Shown here: one piece after another, positions 25,489-34,038 of the stretch | Layout of the letters: every line of letters begins with the position of its first letter | Position numbering within the stretch: the stretch's first letter is position 1 | Source: Sphingopyxis sp. JAI128 | GTDB taxonomy: Bacteria > Pseudomonadota > Alphaproteobacteria > Sphingomonadales > Sphingomonadaceae | Assembly (NCBI RefSeq): GCF_014207235.1 | Contig: NZ_JACHDA010000006.1 | Coordinates: 229,454-293,453 of the forward strand | Length of the DNA stretch: 64,000 nucleotides | Direction: 5' to 3' | Position numbers and translations under genes: made by a program | Notes under the pieces: model-generated | Told to the model about the DNA's origin: nothing | The model's input: the letters and a program-made list of their open reading frames with translations, nothing else | Database searches by the model: none

Positions 25489-26490
25489 CTAGCGCCCGAT
25501 CCAGCTGATCGCGTCGCCCTTGGCGACGCCAAGGATGCGCGCGGCGTCGGCATCGAGCGTCCCGTCAGCGCCGACCTTGCCGAAACAGCAACGGAAATCG
25601 GCGAGCCGTCCCGTCGCAACCAGCGCGTCCTCGCCACCCTCGGCCACGCCCGTCACCTCGACATGCTTCGCATCGCGGATGCTCGCGACCTGGTCGGTAC
25701 GCGCGGTCATCGTTGGGCCGCCGTCGAAGATGTCGACGTAATTTTCAAAGGCGAAGCCCTCATTTTCCAGCATCCGCATCGCGGCGCGGCCGGTCGGGTG
25801 GGGGACGCCGATCACGCTGCGCGCATGTTCGCCCAGCATCGCGATATAGACGGGATGCTTGGGCATCAGGTCGGCGATGAACTGGTTGCCGTGGACGGCG
25901 TTGAACTGGTCGGCTTCCTGGAAATTCATGCCGAAGAATTTGCCCGCAACCCCGTCCCAGAAGGGCGAGCCGCCCGCCTCGTCGATCACCCCGCGCAATT
26001 CGGCGAGGATGCGGTCGCCGAAACGTGCGCGGTGGCGCGCGATGAACAGATAGCGCGAGCGCGCGAGCAGCAGCCCGAGCCCGCCGGCGCGCGCCGCGGG
26101 GTGGAGGAACAGCCCGCCGACTTCACTCGCGCCGTTGAGGTCGTTGCTGAGCATCAGCACCTGCGCGTGAAAGGTGCGGCCGAGCTGCTCGCTATGCTTG
26201 CTGTCGGTGCCGATGCGATAGGAGTAGAAGGGCCAGCGCTGGCCGACCTGCCCGAAAATCTGGCAGGTGCCGCGTACTTCGCCGCTGTCGATATCCTCGA
26301 GCACCATCAGGTACAGCTCGTCGGCGGGATATTCCTTTTCCGACGCAAAGCCGGCTTCGGCGCGTTCGAGCTTGGCGCGCAGCGCCTTCTTGTCGGGGGG
26401 CAGGTTGGTGAAGCCGCCACCGGTCAGCTTCGCCATTTCGTAGATGCTCTGCAGGTCGCCCGGCTTGGCCGCCCGGATCACATAATTCAC
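25489..26490 (-). CDS. astA: Arginine N-succinyltransferase
   Basis: 333 aa GNAT-like acyltransferase that transfers succinyl from succinyl-CoA to arginine, the first step of the AST pathway. Starts MNYVIRAAKPGDLQSIYEMA; further family features are GGGFTNLPPDK, SEVGGLFLHP, FWDGVAGKFFGMNFQEAD and FENYVDIFDGGPT. The ATG overlaps the stop of the upstream M20 hydrolase by ATGA. The enzyme is single-subunit form. Fully intact. Confidence 0.96.
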   Translation of the reverse strand: MNYVIRAAKPGDLQSIYEMAKLTGGGFTNLPPDKKALRAKLERAEAGFASEKEYPADELYLMVLEDIDSGEVRGTCQIFGQVGQRWPFYSYRIGTDSKHSEQLGRTFHAQVLMLSNDLNGASEVGGLFLHPAARAGGLGLLLARSRYLFIARHRARFGDRILAELRGVIDEAGGSPFWDGVAGKFFGMNFQEADQFNAVHGNQFIADLMPKHPVYIAMLGEHARSVIGVPHPTGRAAMRMLENEGFAFENYVDIFDGGPTMTARTDQVASIRDAKHVEVTGVAEGGEDALVATGRLADFRCCFGKVGADGTLDADAARILGVAKGDAISWIGR

Positions 26491-27698
26491 ACAGTCCCCC
26501 GTTCCGCTATTCTCATCATGGTGAGCGCCGACAACTGCGCGCGTTCGGGCAGGCTGTCGGTGATCAAAAATTCATCGGACGAATGGATGGCGCCGCCGCG
26601 CGGGCCCATCGTGTCGACCACCGGGATGCCGCATGCTGCGATATTGTTGCCATCGCACACGCCCCCGGTCGCGTTCCAGCTGATCGGCGGCAGGCCGAGC
26701 GCCGCGCCGCAGTCGCGGACAAGCTCGAACAGCCGCGTCGCCGCCGCGTCGAGCGGCTTGGGCGGACGGTTGAAGCCGCCATGGATATGGCAGTGCACGT
26801 CATGCTCGCGCGAAACCGCCGCGACCGCGCCGCGCAGCGCTGCTTCGGCCTCGACCATCGCTTCGGGGGTCGTGGGGCGCATGTTCACGCGCAGGATCGC
26901 GCTGTCGGGCACAACATTGTTCGGTCCGCCGCCGTCGATCTTCGCGGGATTGACCTTCAACGCCGGCGATTTGAGCGCGGCGAGCCGCAGCGCAAGGTCG
27001 GCGGCGGCGAGCAAGGCGTTGCGCCCGTCGTCGGGGTTTCGCCCCGCGTGTGCCGACAGGCCGTGGACGACGACCGAGAAATTGCCGCTCCCCGGTCGCG
27101 CCCCCGCCAGCGTGCCGTCGGGCAGCGCGGGTTCATAGGTCAACGCGGCGGTCTTGCCCTTAGCGAGTTCGGCGATCAGCGCGGCGGAGGCGTGGCTGCC
27201 CGTTTCCTCGTCGCTGTTGATCATCACGTCATAGCCGACGCGCGAGGCGAGCGGCGAGGTTTCGAGCGCGGTCAGCGCCGCGAGGATCACCGAAATACCG
27301 GCCTTCATGTCGGCAGTGCCGGGGCCATTGAGGACGCCGGGTTCGAGCCATTTGAGCGTCTGGAACGGATGGTCGGCGGCAAACACCGTGTCCATATGCC
27401 CGGTCAGCAGGAGTTGCACCGGCGCTTCGGGGCGCACGCGAAGGTGGAGATGGTCGCCGCGCTGCGTCGTCCTGATCCGTCCTGCGGCATCGACGCTCTC
27501 GACCGGATCGGGGGTCACGAGCCGTATGTCGCCGGGCAGCGCGGCAAAGGCGTCGGCGAGCTGGCCTGCGACGGCCCTGAGCCCTGCAAGATTGCCGGTG
27601 CCGCTGTTGACCGCCGCCCATTGCTCGACCTGGCGCAGCATCGGTGCGTCGGCGGCGCGCTCGAGCGCGGACGTTTCGGCGGTGGTGATGGATGTCAT
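26487..27698 (-). CDS. M20-family hydrolase linked to the ast genes
   Basis: 403 aa zinc peptidase/deacylase. Metal ligands are visible in LTGHMDTVF (His, Asp), GTADMKAG (Asp), NSDEETGSH (catalytic Glu and ligand Glu) and a late His in AIHSSDEF. It resembles ArgE/DapE and carboxypeptidase G2. I start at MTSITTAETSALE (27698); the open frame goes further upstream without family sequence. It overlaps astA by ATGA. It might do the desuccinylation normally carried out by AstE (an M14 enzyme), or act on another N-acyl amino acid; that is inference. Confidence 0.85.
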   Translation of the reverse strand: MTSITTAETSALERAADAPMLRQVEQWAAVNSGTGNLAGLRAVAGQLADAFAALPGDIRLVTPDPVESVDAAGRIRTTQRGDHLHLRVRPEAPVQLLLTGHMDTVFAADHPFQTLKWLEPGVLNGPGTADMKAGISVILAALTALETSPLASRVGYDVMINSDEETGSHASAALIAELAKGKTAALTYEPALPDGTLAGARPGSGNFSVVVHGLSAHAGRNPDDGRNALLAAADLALRLAALKSPALKVNPAKIDGGGPNNVVPDSAILRVNMRPTTPEAMVEAEAALRGAVAAVSREHDVHCHIHGGFNRPPKPLDAAATRLFELVRDCGAALGLPPISWNATGGVCDGNNIAACGIPVVDTMGPRGGAIHSSDEFLITDSLPERAQLSALTMMRIAERGTV

Positions 27699-27954
27699 GC
27701 ACCGGCTATAGCCGCGGCGGCTGCCCTTTTTCCACCCCCGACGATGTCGCGGCGGTCGACGTCCTTGTCGAAAGCAATGGAGAGCGCATGGCATGGCCGC
27801 CGTCTGGGGCAACGCCTGTCGGCAAATCCCGCGCCGCCGATACGGTAAATCACTGTTCCGGGCGCGGGAATCGGGTAGGGACGCGCAAAAATCGTCCCAA
27901 GCCGCAAAATATTAACCGAAAGTTCGCGACACTGTCGTTACGTTTCTCTGACCG

Positions 27955-29145
27955 ATGACGAGTGGGTCGATGACTACAGCATTCGTGCTTGGCATTAATA
28001 TGTCCGTGGCCGGCATTTTTGCCGTCGCATTTGCCGTGGTTGCCGCAATCAACCCCACGGCCCGCGGCGCATGGTGGCTTGCGCTCGGTTACGGCACGGG
28101 CATCATCTATGTCGGTCTTGAATTCATATTGGCGTGGCAGGTCGATCCGACCCCTGTCGGCATCGGTATCTTCCTGACCTTTCTGCTTGCGCTCAGCTTT
28201 GCGCTGGTCGGCGTCGCGCTTCATTATCGCGCGCTCCCGCCCTGGCGGGCGATGGCGGCGATATGGGCCCTCACGATCCTCGCGGTGCCGGTTATTTTCA
28301 GCCTGACCTATGGTTCGACCCCGCGACTGGCGCTTTACCAGCTTCCCTATGTCGCGATGCAGGCCTTGCTGGGGCTTGTCATCTGGCGATCGGGACGCCG
28401 ACAGCCGCTCGACCTGCTGCTTATCGCGCTGCAGGCGATTGCCGCGGCGATCTATGTGGCCAAACCCTTTATCGCGGCCGTCATCGGGACGGCAAGCGCG
28501 CCGCAGGGCTATATGGCGACGACTTATGCGGCGATCTCGCAAAGCGGAAGCGTCGTCACCTTAATGGCAATCGCACTCGTCCTGTTGCTGGTGATGATGC
28601 GCGATTCAACTGCCGAAATGATCGCGCATTCGGAAACCGACACGCTTTCGGGCGTGCTCAACCGGCGCGGTTTCGAACATCATGCCGAACTGGCGCTGCT
28701 TCGCGGCGGCGATGCTGCGGTGCTGGTTGCGGCGGATCTCGACCATTTCAAGACGATCAACGACAGCTTCGGTCATGCGGCGGGGGACGGGGTGATCGCC
28801 CATTTCGCGGCGATACTGGCCGACGCCGCACCATCGGGCGCGATCGTGGGGCGTATCGGCGGCGAAGAATTTGCCGTGCTCATTCCGGGCGGCCTGTTGC
28901 CGGAAGGACGGGCCTACGCCGAAACCGTGCGTGCGGCCTTTGCCGCGGCGCAAATGCCGGCGCTCGGCATCGATCGCGGTGTTACGGCCTCTTTCGGCGT
29001 TGCCCAGCGCAGCGTCGACGACAGGCTGTTCGAACTGTCGCGCCGGGCCGACGCGGCCCTTTATCGCGCCAAGTCCGGCGGGCGCAATCGCGTGCGCGTC
29101 GCGCTTGGCGAGTTCTCCTCAGTGCCCGCTGTCGGCGCTGCCTGA
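27955..29145 (+). CDS. Diguanylate cyclase with N-terminal membrane domain
   Basis: 396 aa. The first ~200 residues hold six to seven membrane helices. The GGDEF domain follows: DTLSGVLNRRGFEHH, DLDHFKTINDSFGHAAGDGV and the active-site variant GGEEF. It should make cyclic di-GMP from two GTP. No RxxD inhibitory site is present upstream of GGEEF, so product inhibition at that site is not expected. No EAL domain. It is monocistronic. The start at 27955 is the first ATG; an ATG five codons later is also possible. Confidence 0.9.
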   Translation: MTSGSMTTAFVLGINMSVAGIFAVAFAVVAAINPTARGAWWLALGYGTGIIYVGLEFILAWQVDPTPVGIGIFLTFLLALSFALVGVALHYRALPPWRAMAAIWALTILAVPVIFSLTYGSTPRLALYQLPYVAMQALLGLVIWRSGRRQPLDLLLIALQAIAAAIYVAKPFIAAVIGTASAPQGYMATTYAAISQSGSVVTLMAIALVLLLVMMRDSTAEMIAHSETDTLSGVLNRRGFEHHAELALLRGGDAAVLVAADLDHFKTINDSFGHAAGDGVIAHFAAILADAAPSGAIVGRIGGEEFAVLIPGGLLPEGRAYAETVRAAFAAAQMPALGIDRGVTASFGVAQRSVDDRLFELSRRADAALYRAKSGGRNRVRVALGEFSSVPAVGAA

Positions 29146-29156
29146 TTTAGCCGCCG

Positions 29157-29456
29157 TCACACGGCGAGGAGCGGAGTGTCTTCTTCGCGGGGGGCAGCGG
29201 CCTCGAAGCCGGGCAGGGGATCGAATGTCTCTTCGGTCAGTTCGATCGACGCGAGCCCGTCGAGCTTGAAATGGCCCAGCCGTGGATTCTCGTCCGACCG
29301 CCAATTCTTGTTCAGATTCAGGGCGCTGATAAACAGGTCGCCGTGGCGTTCGAACAGCAGATGCGGCGCCAGCGTCAGTATCTGGCCGTTATAATGGGCT
29401 GTTACCATACGCTTGCGCGCGATGGCTTCCATCAGTTTCAATCGTGTGTCGTCCAT
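29157..29456 (-). CDS. Small WYL-like protein
   Basis: 99 aa. It begins MDDTRLKLMEAIARKRMVTA and continues HYNGQILTLAPHLLFERHGD, the pattern of a WYL-type ligand domain (short strands after an N-terminal helix) without a DNA-binding part. WYL domains usually sense nucleic acid or nucleotide ligands. It is convergent with the diguanylate cyclase, 11 bp from its stop. The function is unknown. Confidence 0.65.
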   Translation of the reverse strand: MDDTRLKLMEAIARKRMVTAHYNGQILTLAPHLLFERHGDLFISALNLNKNWRSDENPRLGHFKLDGLASIELTEETFDPLPGFEAAAPREEDTPLLAV

Positions 29457-29627
29457 GGTGTCCAGGATCGTTCTTGGGAGAGAATTTTATGTTGTGCGCC
29501 GCAGCATATTGTATACCGGCGCGATTGGAAAGGACCCATTGCCAATTAAAACCAATCGCGGCATAGCGCGGCGGCCCTTTCCTCCCCGGATCCACTGGCG
29601 CAGCTGCGCCGACCAGAGGGTGTTTAG

Positions 29628-31721
29628 ATGACCGAATTTCTCGATCGCTCCGGCCTGTCCGTCGATTCGCGACTGGCCGATTTCATCGAGCAGCGCGCGC
29701 TGCCCGGCACGGGGCTCGATGCGGCCCAATTCTGGAGCGACTTCGCGGACCTGCTCGGCAAATTCGCACCCGAAAATGCCGCCTTGCTGGCAAAACGCGA
29801 GGATCTGCAGGCGCAGATCGACGCCTGGCATCGGACCCGTGATGGTCAGGCGCATGACGCTGCCGCCTATCAGGCGTTCCTGCGCGAAATCGGCTATCTC
29901 GTCCCCGAACCCGCGCCGTTCAAGGTCGGCACGGCGAATGTCGATCCCGAGATTGCGACGATGGCGGGGCCGCAGCTGGTCGTGCCCGCGCTGAACGCGC
30001 GCTTTGCCCTCAACGCCGCCAATGCGCGCTGGGGCAGCCTCTACGACGCGCTTTATGGCACCGACGCGCTGGATGCGCCGCCGGCGAAGCCCGGTGGCTA
30101 CGATCCCGAACGCGGTGCGGCGGTGATCGCGCGCGCCAAGGCTTTCCTCGACGAAGCGGTGCCGCTCGCGTCGGGAAGCTGGGCCGATTGGCAGGGCGGG
30201 CAATTGACCCTGGCCGATCCGGCGCAATGGGCCGGCAGCAAGCCCGGCGGCATATTGCTGCGCCACAACGGCTTGCACATCGAACTGGTGATCGATTCTT
30301 CGAGCGCGATCGGCAAGACCGACCCCGCAGGCATCGCCGACGTCCTGCTCGAAGCCGCGTTGACGACGATCATCGATCTCGAGGACTCGGTTGCCGCCGT
30401 CGACGGCGAGGACAAGACGCTCGGCTATACCAACTGGCTCGGCCTCATGCGCGGCGATCTCGTGGAAAGCTTCGACAAGGGCGGGGCGACCGTCACGCGC
30501 GCGATGGAAGCCGACCGCGAATGGAGCTCGCCATCGGGCGACGCCTTCACGCTCCACGGCCGCAGCGTGATGTTCGTGCGCAATGTCGGCCATCTGATGA
30601 CGACGCCGATGATCAGGCTGCCCGATGGTGCCGAAGCGCCCGAGGGGCTCTGCGATGCTGTCATCACCAGCCTGTGCTCGCTCCACGATCTCCAGGGACT
30701 CGGCACGCTCACCAACAGCCGCGCGGGCAGCATCTATATCGTGAAGCCCAAACAGCATGGGCCGGAAGAGTGCGGTTTTACGAACCGCCTGTTCGACGCG
30801 GTCGAGGATATGCTGGGCCTGTCGCGCCATACGATCAAGGTCGGCGTGATGGACGAGGAACGCCGTACCAGCGCGAACCTTGCCGCCTGCATCCATGCGG
30901 TGAAGGACCGCATCGTCTTCATCAACACCGGCTTCCTCGACCGCACCGGCGACGAAATCCACACCTCGATGCGCGCGGGACCGATGATCCCCAAGGGCGA
31001 GATGAAGGCGTCGGACTGGATCGCGAGTTACGAGGATCGCAACGTCCGCATCGGGCTCGCCTGCGGGCTTTCCGGCAAGGCGCAGATCGGCAAGGGCATG
31101 TGGGCGATGCCCGACCTCATGAAAGCGATGCTCGACGCGAAGATCGGCCATCCGAAATCGGGGGCGAACACCGCGTGGGTGCCGTCGCCCACCGCCGCGA
31201 CGCTGCATGCGCTGCACTATCATCAGGTCGACGTGTTCGCGCGGCAAAAGGACATCGCGGGCGAGGCGGTGCCGTCGCTCGATCGGCTGCTGGCCATCCC
31301 CGTCGCCACCGGGCGCAACTGGAGCGAGGCCGAAATCACGCGCGAGCTCGACAATAATTGCCAGGGCATCCTTGGCTATGTCGTGCGCTGGATCGATCAG
31401 GGCGTCGGCTGTTCGAAGGTGCCCGACATCGACGATGTCGGCCTGATGGAAGACCGCGCGACGCTGCGCATCAGCTCGCAGGCGCTCGCCAACTGGCTGC
31501 TCCACGGCGTCTGCACCGAAGCGCAGGTCGACGCCGCGCTGGCGCGCATGGCGGTGAAGGTCGATGCGCAGAATGCCGGTGATCCGCTTTACGAAAAGCT
31601 GGCGCCGGACGGCATCGCTTACCGCGCCGCGCGCGCGCTGATCTTCGAGGGCGTCACGCAGCCGTCGGGCTATACCGAACCGCTGCTGCACAAATATCGG
31701 CAGATGAAGAAGGCGGCCTGA
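29628..31721 (+). CDS. glcB: Malate synthase G
   Basis: 697 aa monomeric malate synthase, condensing glyoxylate with acetyl-CoA in the glyoxylate route. Family blocks: [94 protein letters not shown] and [11 protein letters not shown]. Length matches the G isoform (about 720), not the 530-residue A form. No isocitrate lyase is next to it. Confidence 0.97.
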   Translation: MTEFLDRSGLSVDSRLADFIEQRALPGTGLDAAQFWSDFADLLGKFAPENAALLAKREDLQAQIDAWHRTRDGQAHDAAAYQAFLREIGYLVPEPAPFKVGTANVDPEIATMAGPQLVVPALNARFALNAANARWGSLYDALYGTDALDAPPAKPGGYDPERGAAVIARAKAFLDEAVPLASGSWADWQGGQLTLADPAQWAGSKPGGILLRHNGLHIELVIDSSSAIGKTDPAGIADVLLEAALTTIIDLEDSVAAVDGEDKTLGYTNWLGLMRGDLVESFDKGGATVTRAMEADREWSSPSGDAFTLHGRSVMFVRNVGHLMTTPMIRLPDGAEAPEGLCDAVITSLCSLHDLQGLGTLTNSRAGSIYIVKPKQHGPEECGFTNRLFDAVEDMLGLSRHTIKVGVMDEERRTSANLAACIHAVKDRIVFINTGFLDRTGDEIHTSMRAGPMIPKGEMKASDWIASYEDRNVRIGLACGLSGKAQIGKGMWAMPDLMKAMLDAKIGHPKSGANTAWVPSPTAATLHALHYHQVDVFARQKDIAGEAVPSLDRLLAIPVATGRNWSEAEITRELDNNCQGILGYVVRWIDQGVGCSKVPDIDDVGLMEDRATLRISSQALANWLLHGVCTEAQVDAALARMAVKVDAQNAGDPLYEKLAPDGIAYRAARALIFEGVTQPSGYTEPLLHKYRQMKKAA

Positions 31722-31754
31722 ACGGCGGGTTTGGGCCGGTCGCGGACATAAAGT

Positions 31755-31783
31755 CCTCCCTGCGGCGCAGCCATGGGGAGGAT
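31755..31783. repeat. Repeat family C, short partial copy
   Basis: tcctccctgcggcgcagcca tggggagga is the outer palindrome of repeat family C without its internal part. It stands just downstream of glcB. Confidence 0.5.
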
Positions 31784-31794
31784 GTTCCACCCAT

Positions 31795-31870
31795 CGTCAT
31801 CCCGGACTTGATCCGGGACCCATCGCGGCGTCGAAGTCATGGACCCCGGATCAAGTCCGGGGTGACGAAG
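31795..31870. repeat. Repeat family A, intact copy
   Basis: cgtcatcccggacttgatcc ... ccccggatcaagtccgggg tgacgaag. Two palindromic arms face each other across a spacer of about 20 bp. It shows what the casposon target looked like before insertion. Confidence 0.8.
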
Positions 31871-31960
31871 CTAAATGAGCATCGTCCGCTCCCCATCCCA
31901 TTCCCGCCGTTCGCTGCCGATCCGGATCGAATGACCGGAATCGACCGGTTGCGGTCCTTA

Positions 31961-32096
31961 ATCCTCCCTGTGGCGAAGCCATGGGGAGGTGGCAGCGCGA
32001 AGCGCTGACGGAGGGGCCAATGGCGCGAGGTCGCCGCCCCTCCACCACCGCCTGCGGCGGCGGTCCCCCTCCCCATCGCTTCGCGACGGGGAGGAT
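31961..32096. repeat. Repeat family C, copy 1
   Basis: A ~135-bp palindromic unit starting atcctccctgtggcgaagcc and ending gacggggaggat, with inner ggcagcgcgaagcgctgacgg and ccgcccctccaccaccgcc. Together with the two repeats to its left it fills the gene-free stretch 31722-32191. Other copies are at 47960-48093 and 57818-57952. Confidence 0.75.
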
Positions 32097-32191
32097 TTTA
32101 CCGTCCGCTCCCCTCCCCAAATCAGTCGTCTGGCAGGCGTCCCTCCGCCACATCTTGTCGAACAGGCCGCGATACGAAATAGATAGGGCGC

Positions 32192-33091
32192 ATGTCCGAA
32201 TCCACACCCACGCAGCACCTGCACGACTTCCTCGGTTCCTCGCACGACGAGAATGCGAAGCGGACGCTGTGGGTCGTCGCGCTGACCGCGGTGACGATGG
32301 TCGGCGAGATCGCGGCCGGTTACTGGACCGGTTCGATGGCGCTGCTCGCCGACGGCTTCCACATGGCGACCCACGCGGGCGCGCTCGGGCTCGCGGCGCT
32401 CGCCTATCGCTATGCGAAGAAGCATCGCCACGATCCGCGCTACAGCTTCGGCACGGGCAAGGTCGGCGACCTGATGGGCTTTGCCTCGGCGCTGATTCTC
32501 GGCATCTTCGCAATCGGGATCGCGATCGAATCCTTCCTGCGCCTGATCGACCCGGTGCGCGTCGATTTCGCGAGCGCGACGCTCGTCGCCATACTCGGGC
32601 TTGCGGTCAATATCGTGAGCGCGCTGCTGCTGATGGGAGGACATCGGCATCAGGGGCACGACCATGACCACGCCCATCATCACCACGGCCACGATAACAA
32701 TCTCCGTTCGGCCTATTTCCACGTGCTCGCCGATGCGCTGACCTCGCTGCTTGCCATCGGCGCGCTGCTCGCCGGCCGCTATCTCGGCTGGCGCTGGATG
32801 GACCCCGCGATAGGCATCGTCGGGGCGCTGGTGATCGCGCGCTGGTCGTGGGGCCTGATGCGCGACACCGCCGCAATCCTGCTCGACGCCAATGACGACG
32901 AAGCCGCCGCGGCGATCCGTACGCGCGTCGAGGCCGCCGGCGCGACCCTCACCGACCTTCACGTATGGCGCGTCGGCCCCGAAGCGCGCGCGGCCATCGT
33001 CGAAATAAAAGGCGACGTGTCGTGCGAGGAATTGCGCGACCGACTGAAGGACATCGTGGCGGTAGCGCATCTGACTATCGCGCAGCGCTGA
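32192..33091 (+). CDS. Cation diffusion facilitator, DmeF/CzcD-like
   Basis: 299 aa metal efflux transporter of the inner membrane with about six helices. The metal site shows as LLADGFHMATHAG in helix 2 and HVLADALTS in helix 5. A His-rich loop (GHDHDHAHHHHGHD, about residues 152-165) lies between helices 4 and 5 and probably binds zinc, cobalt or nickel. The C-terminal cytosolic domain follows. The next 240 bp before the DJ-1 gene hold no gene I can support. Confidence 0.92.
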   Translation: MSESTPTQHLHDFLGSSHDENAKRTLWVVALTAVTMVGEIAAGYWTGSMALLADGFHMATHAGALGLAALAYRYAKKHRHDPRYSFGTGKVGDLMGFASALILGIFAIGIAIESFLRLIDPVRVDFASATLVAILGLAVNIVSALLLMGGHRHQGHDHDHAHHHHGHDNNLRSAYFHVLADALTSLLAIGALLAGRYLGWRWMDPAIGIVGALVIARWSWGLMRDTAAILLDANDDEAAAAIRTRVEAAGATLTDLHVWRVGPEARAAIVEIKGDVSCEELRDRLKDIVAVAHLTIAQR

Positions 33092-33333
33092 CCACCAGGA
33101 AAGAGCCCGATTTCATGCGCGTATCGATGCGGGCGCCCGCCTTTGCGCCCTTCGATCCGCGCTATCCGTCGCAACCGGGTGTCGTGCGGTCGACCTTCTG
33201 CGTATGGGAACTCGGCTGAAAGCAGGGCATGGGGCCGCCATTTCGCGTCGCCGCGCGGCGATGCGGCGCGCGCCGGCTTGAGGATCGGTTCGAGGGCGCG
33301 GTATAAGCGGCCTTGGTTTACAGGAGTTTCGAC

Positions 33334-33957
33334 GTGCAGATTGCGGTGCTGACCTTTGACGGCTTCAATGAACTCGATTCATTCGTCGCCGCGGCGATCC
33401 TCAACCGGTTGCGGGGACAGGGCTGGGGAGCACATATCACCTCACCCACGCCGCAGGTGACATCGATGAACGGCGTGACGATCGAGCGCCAGCAACCGCT
33501 CGATTTCGCCGCCAAGGCCGATGCGGTGATCATCGGCAGCGGCGTCAAAACGCGCGAGATCGCGGCCGACCCGCTGATGCTCGGCCGCATCCGGCTCGAC
33601 CCCGCGCGCCAGCTTATCGGGGCGCAATGCTCGGGCACGCTGCTCCTCGCGAAGCTCGGGCTGATCGGCGACCTGCCGGCCTGCACCGACCTCACGACCA
33701 AGCCCTGGGTGATCGAGGCGGGGGTCGAGGTGCTCGATGCGCCCTTCGTCGCGCACGGCAATGTCGCGACGGCCGGCGGCTGCCTGGCGTCGCAATATCT
33801 GGCGGCGTGGATCATCGCGCGCCGCGCCGGCATGGCCGAGGCCGAGGCGGCGCTCCATTATGTCGCGCCTGTCGGCGAGAAGGCGGATTATGTCGACCGC
33901 GCGATGGCCGCGGTGCGGCCCTTCCTGCCGGTCGAAGCGCTCGCCCGCTCCGCATAA
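33334..33957 (+). CDS. DJ-1/PfpI-family protein
   Basis: 207 aa. The fold is recognised from VQIAVLTFDGFNELDSFV at the start, ADAVIIGSG, and GAQCSGTLLLAKLG carrying the nucleophile-elbow Cys. A second Cys lies in AGGCLASQYLAAW. Members act as glyoxalases, deglycases, hydratases or regulators; this one has no helix-turn-helix, so it is not a GlxA-type regulator. I use the GTG at 33334 because caggag sits seven bases upstream, instead of the TTG at 33313. Confidence 0.85.
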   Translation: MQIAVLTFDGFNELDSFVAAAILNRLRGQGWGAHITSPTPQVTSMNGVTIERQQPLDFAAKADAVIIGSGVKTREIAADPLMLGRIRLDPARQLIGAQCSGTLLLAKLGLIGDLPACTDLTTKPWVIEAGVEVLDAPFVAHGNVATAGGCLASQYLAAWIIARRAGMAEAEAALHYVAPVGEKADYVDRAMAAVRPFLPVEALARSA

Positions 33958-34038
33958 CTGGCGATACCATACAATACAGCTTGCCTGTGTCCGCTATAGC
34001 GCGGCATTTTGCGGCGTGTGCAGACAGGGGGCAGGGCG

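Noticed and set aside
29487..31790. A 767-codon open frame on the strand opposite malate synthase, and similar long frames opposite polA, fabF/mltG, uvrB and the MFS gene
   Set aside because: High-GC third positions create long antisense frames; these have Arg/Ala/His-rich composition with no domain, while the sense frames are well-known proteins.
31961..32096. Repeat family C as a CRISPR-like or rRNA-type feature
   Set aside because: It is a single palindromic unit with dispersed copies, no tandem spacing and no RNA gene signature.
33115..33219. A 34-codon open frame after the CDF transporter
   Set aside because: No ribosome site, no family resemblance and within the length expected by chance.
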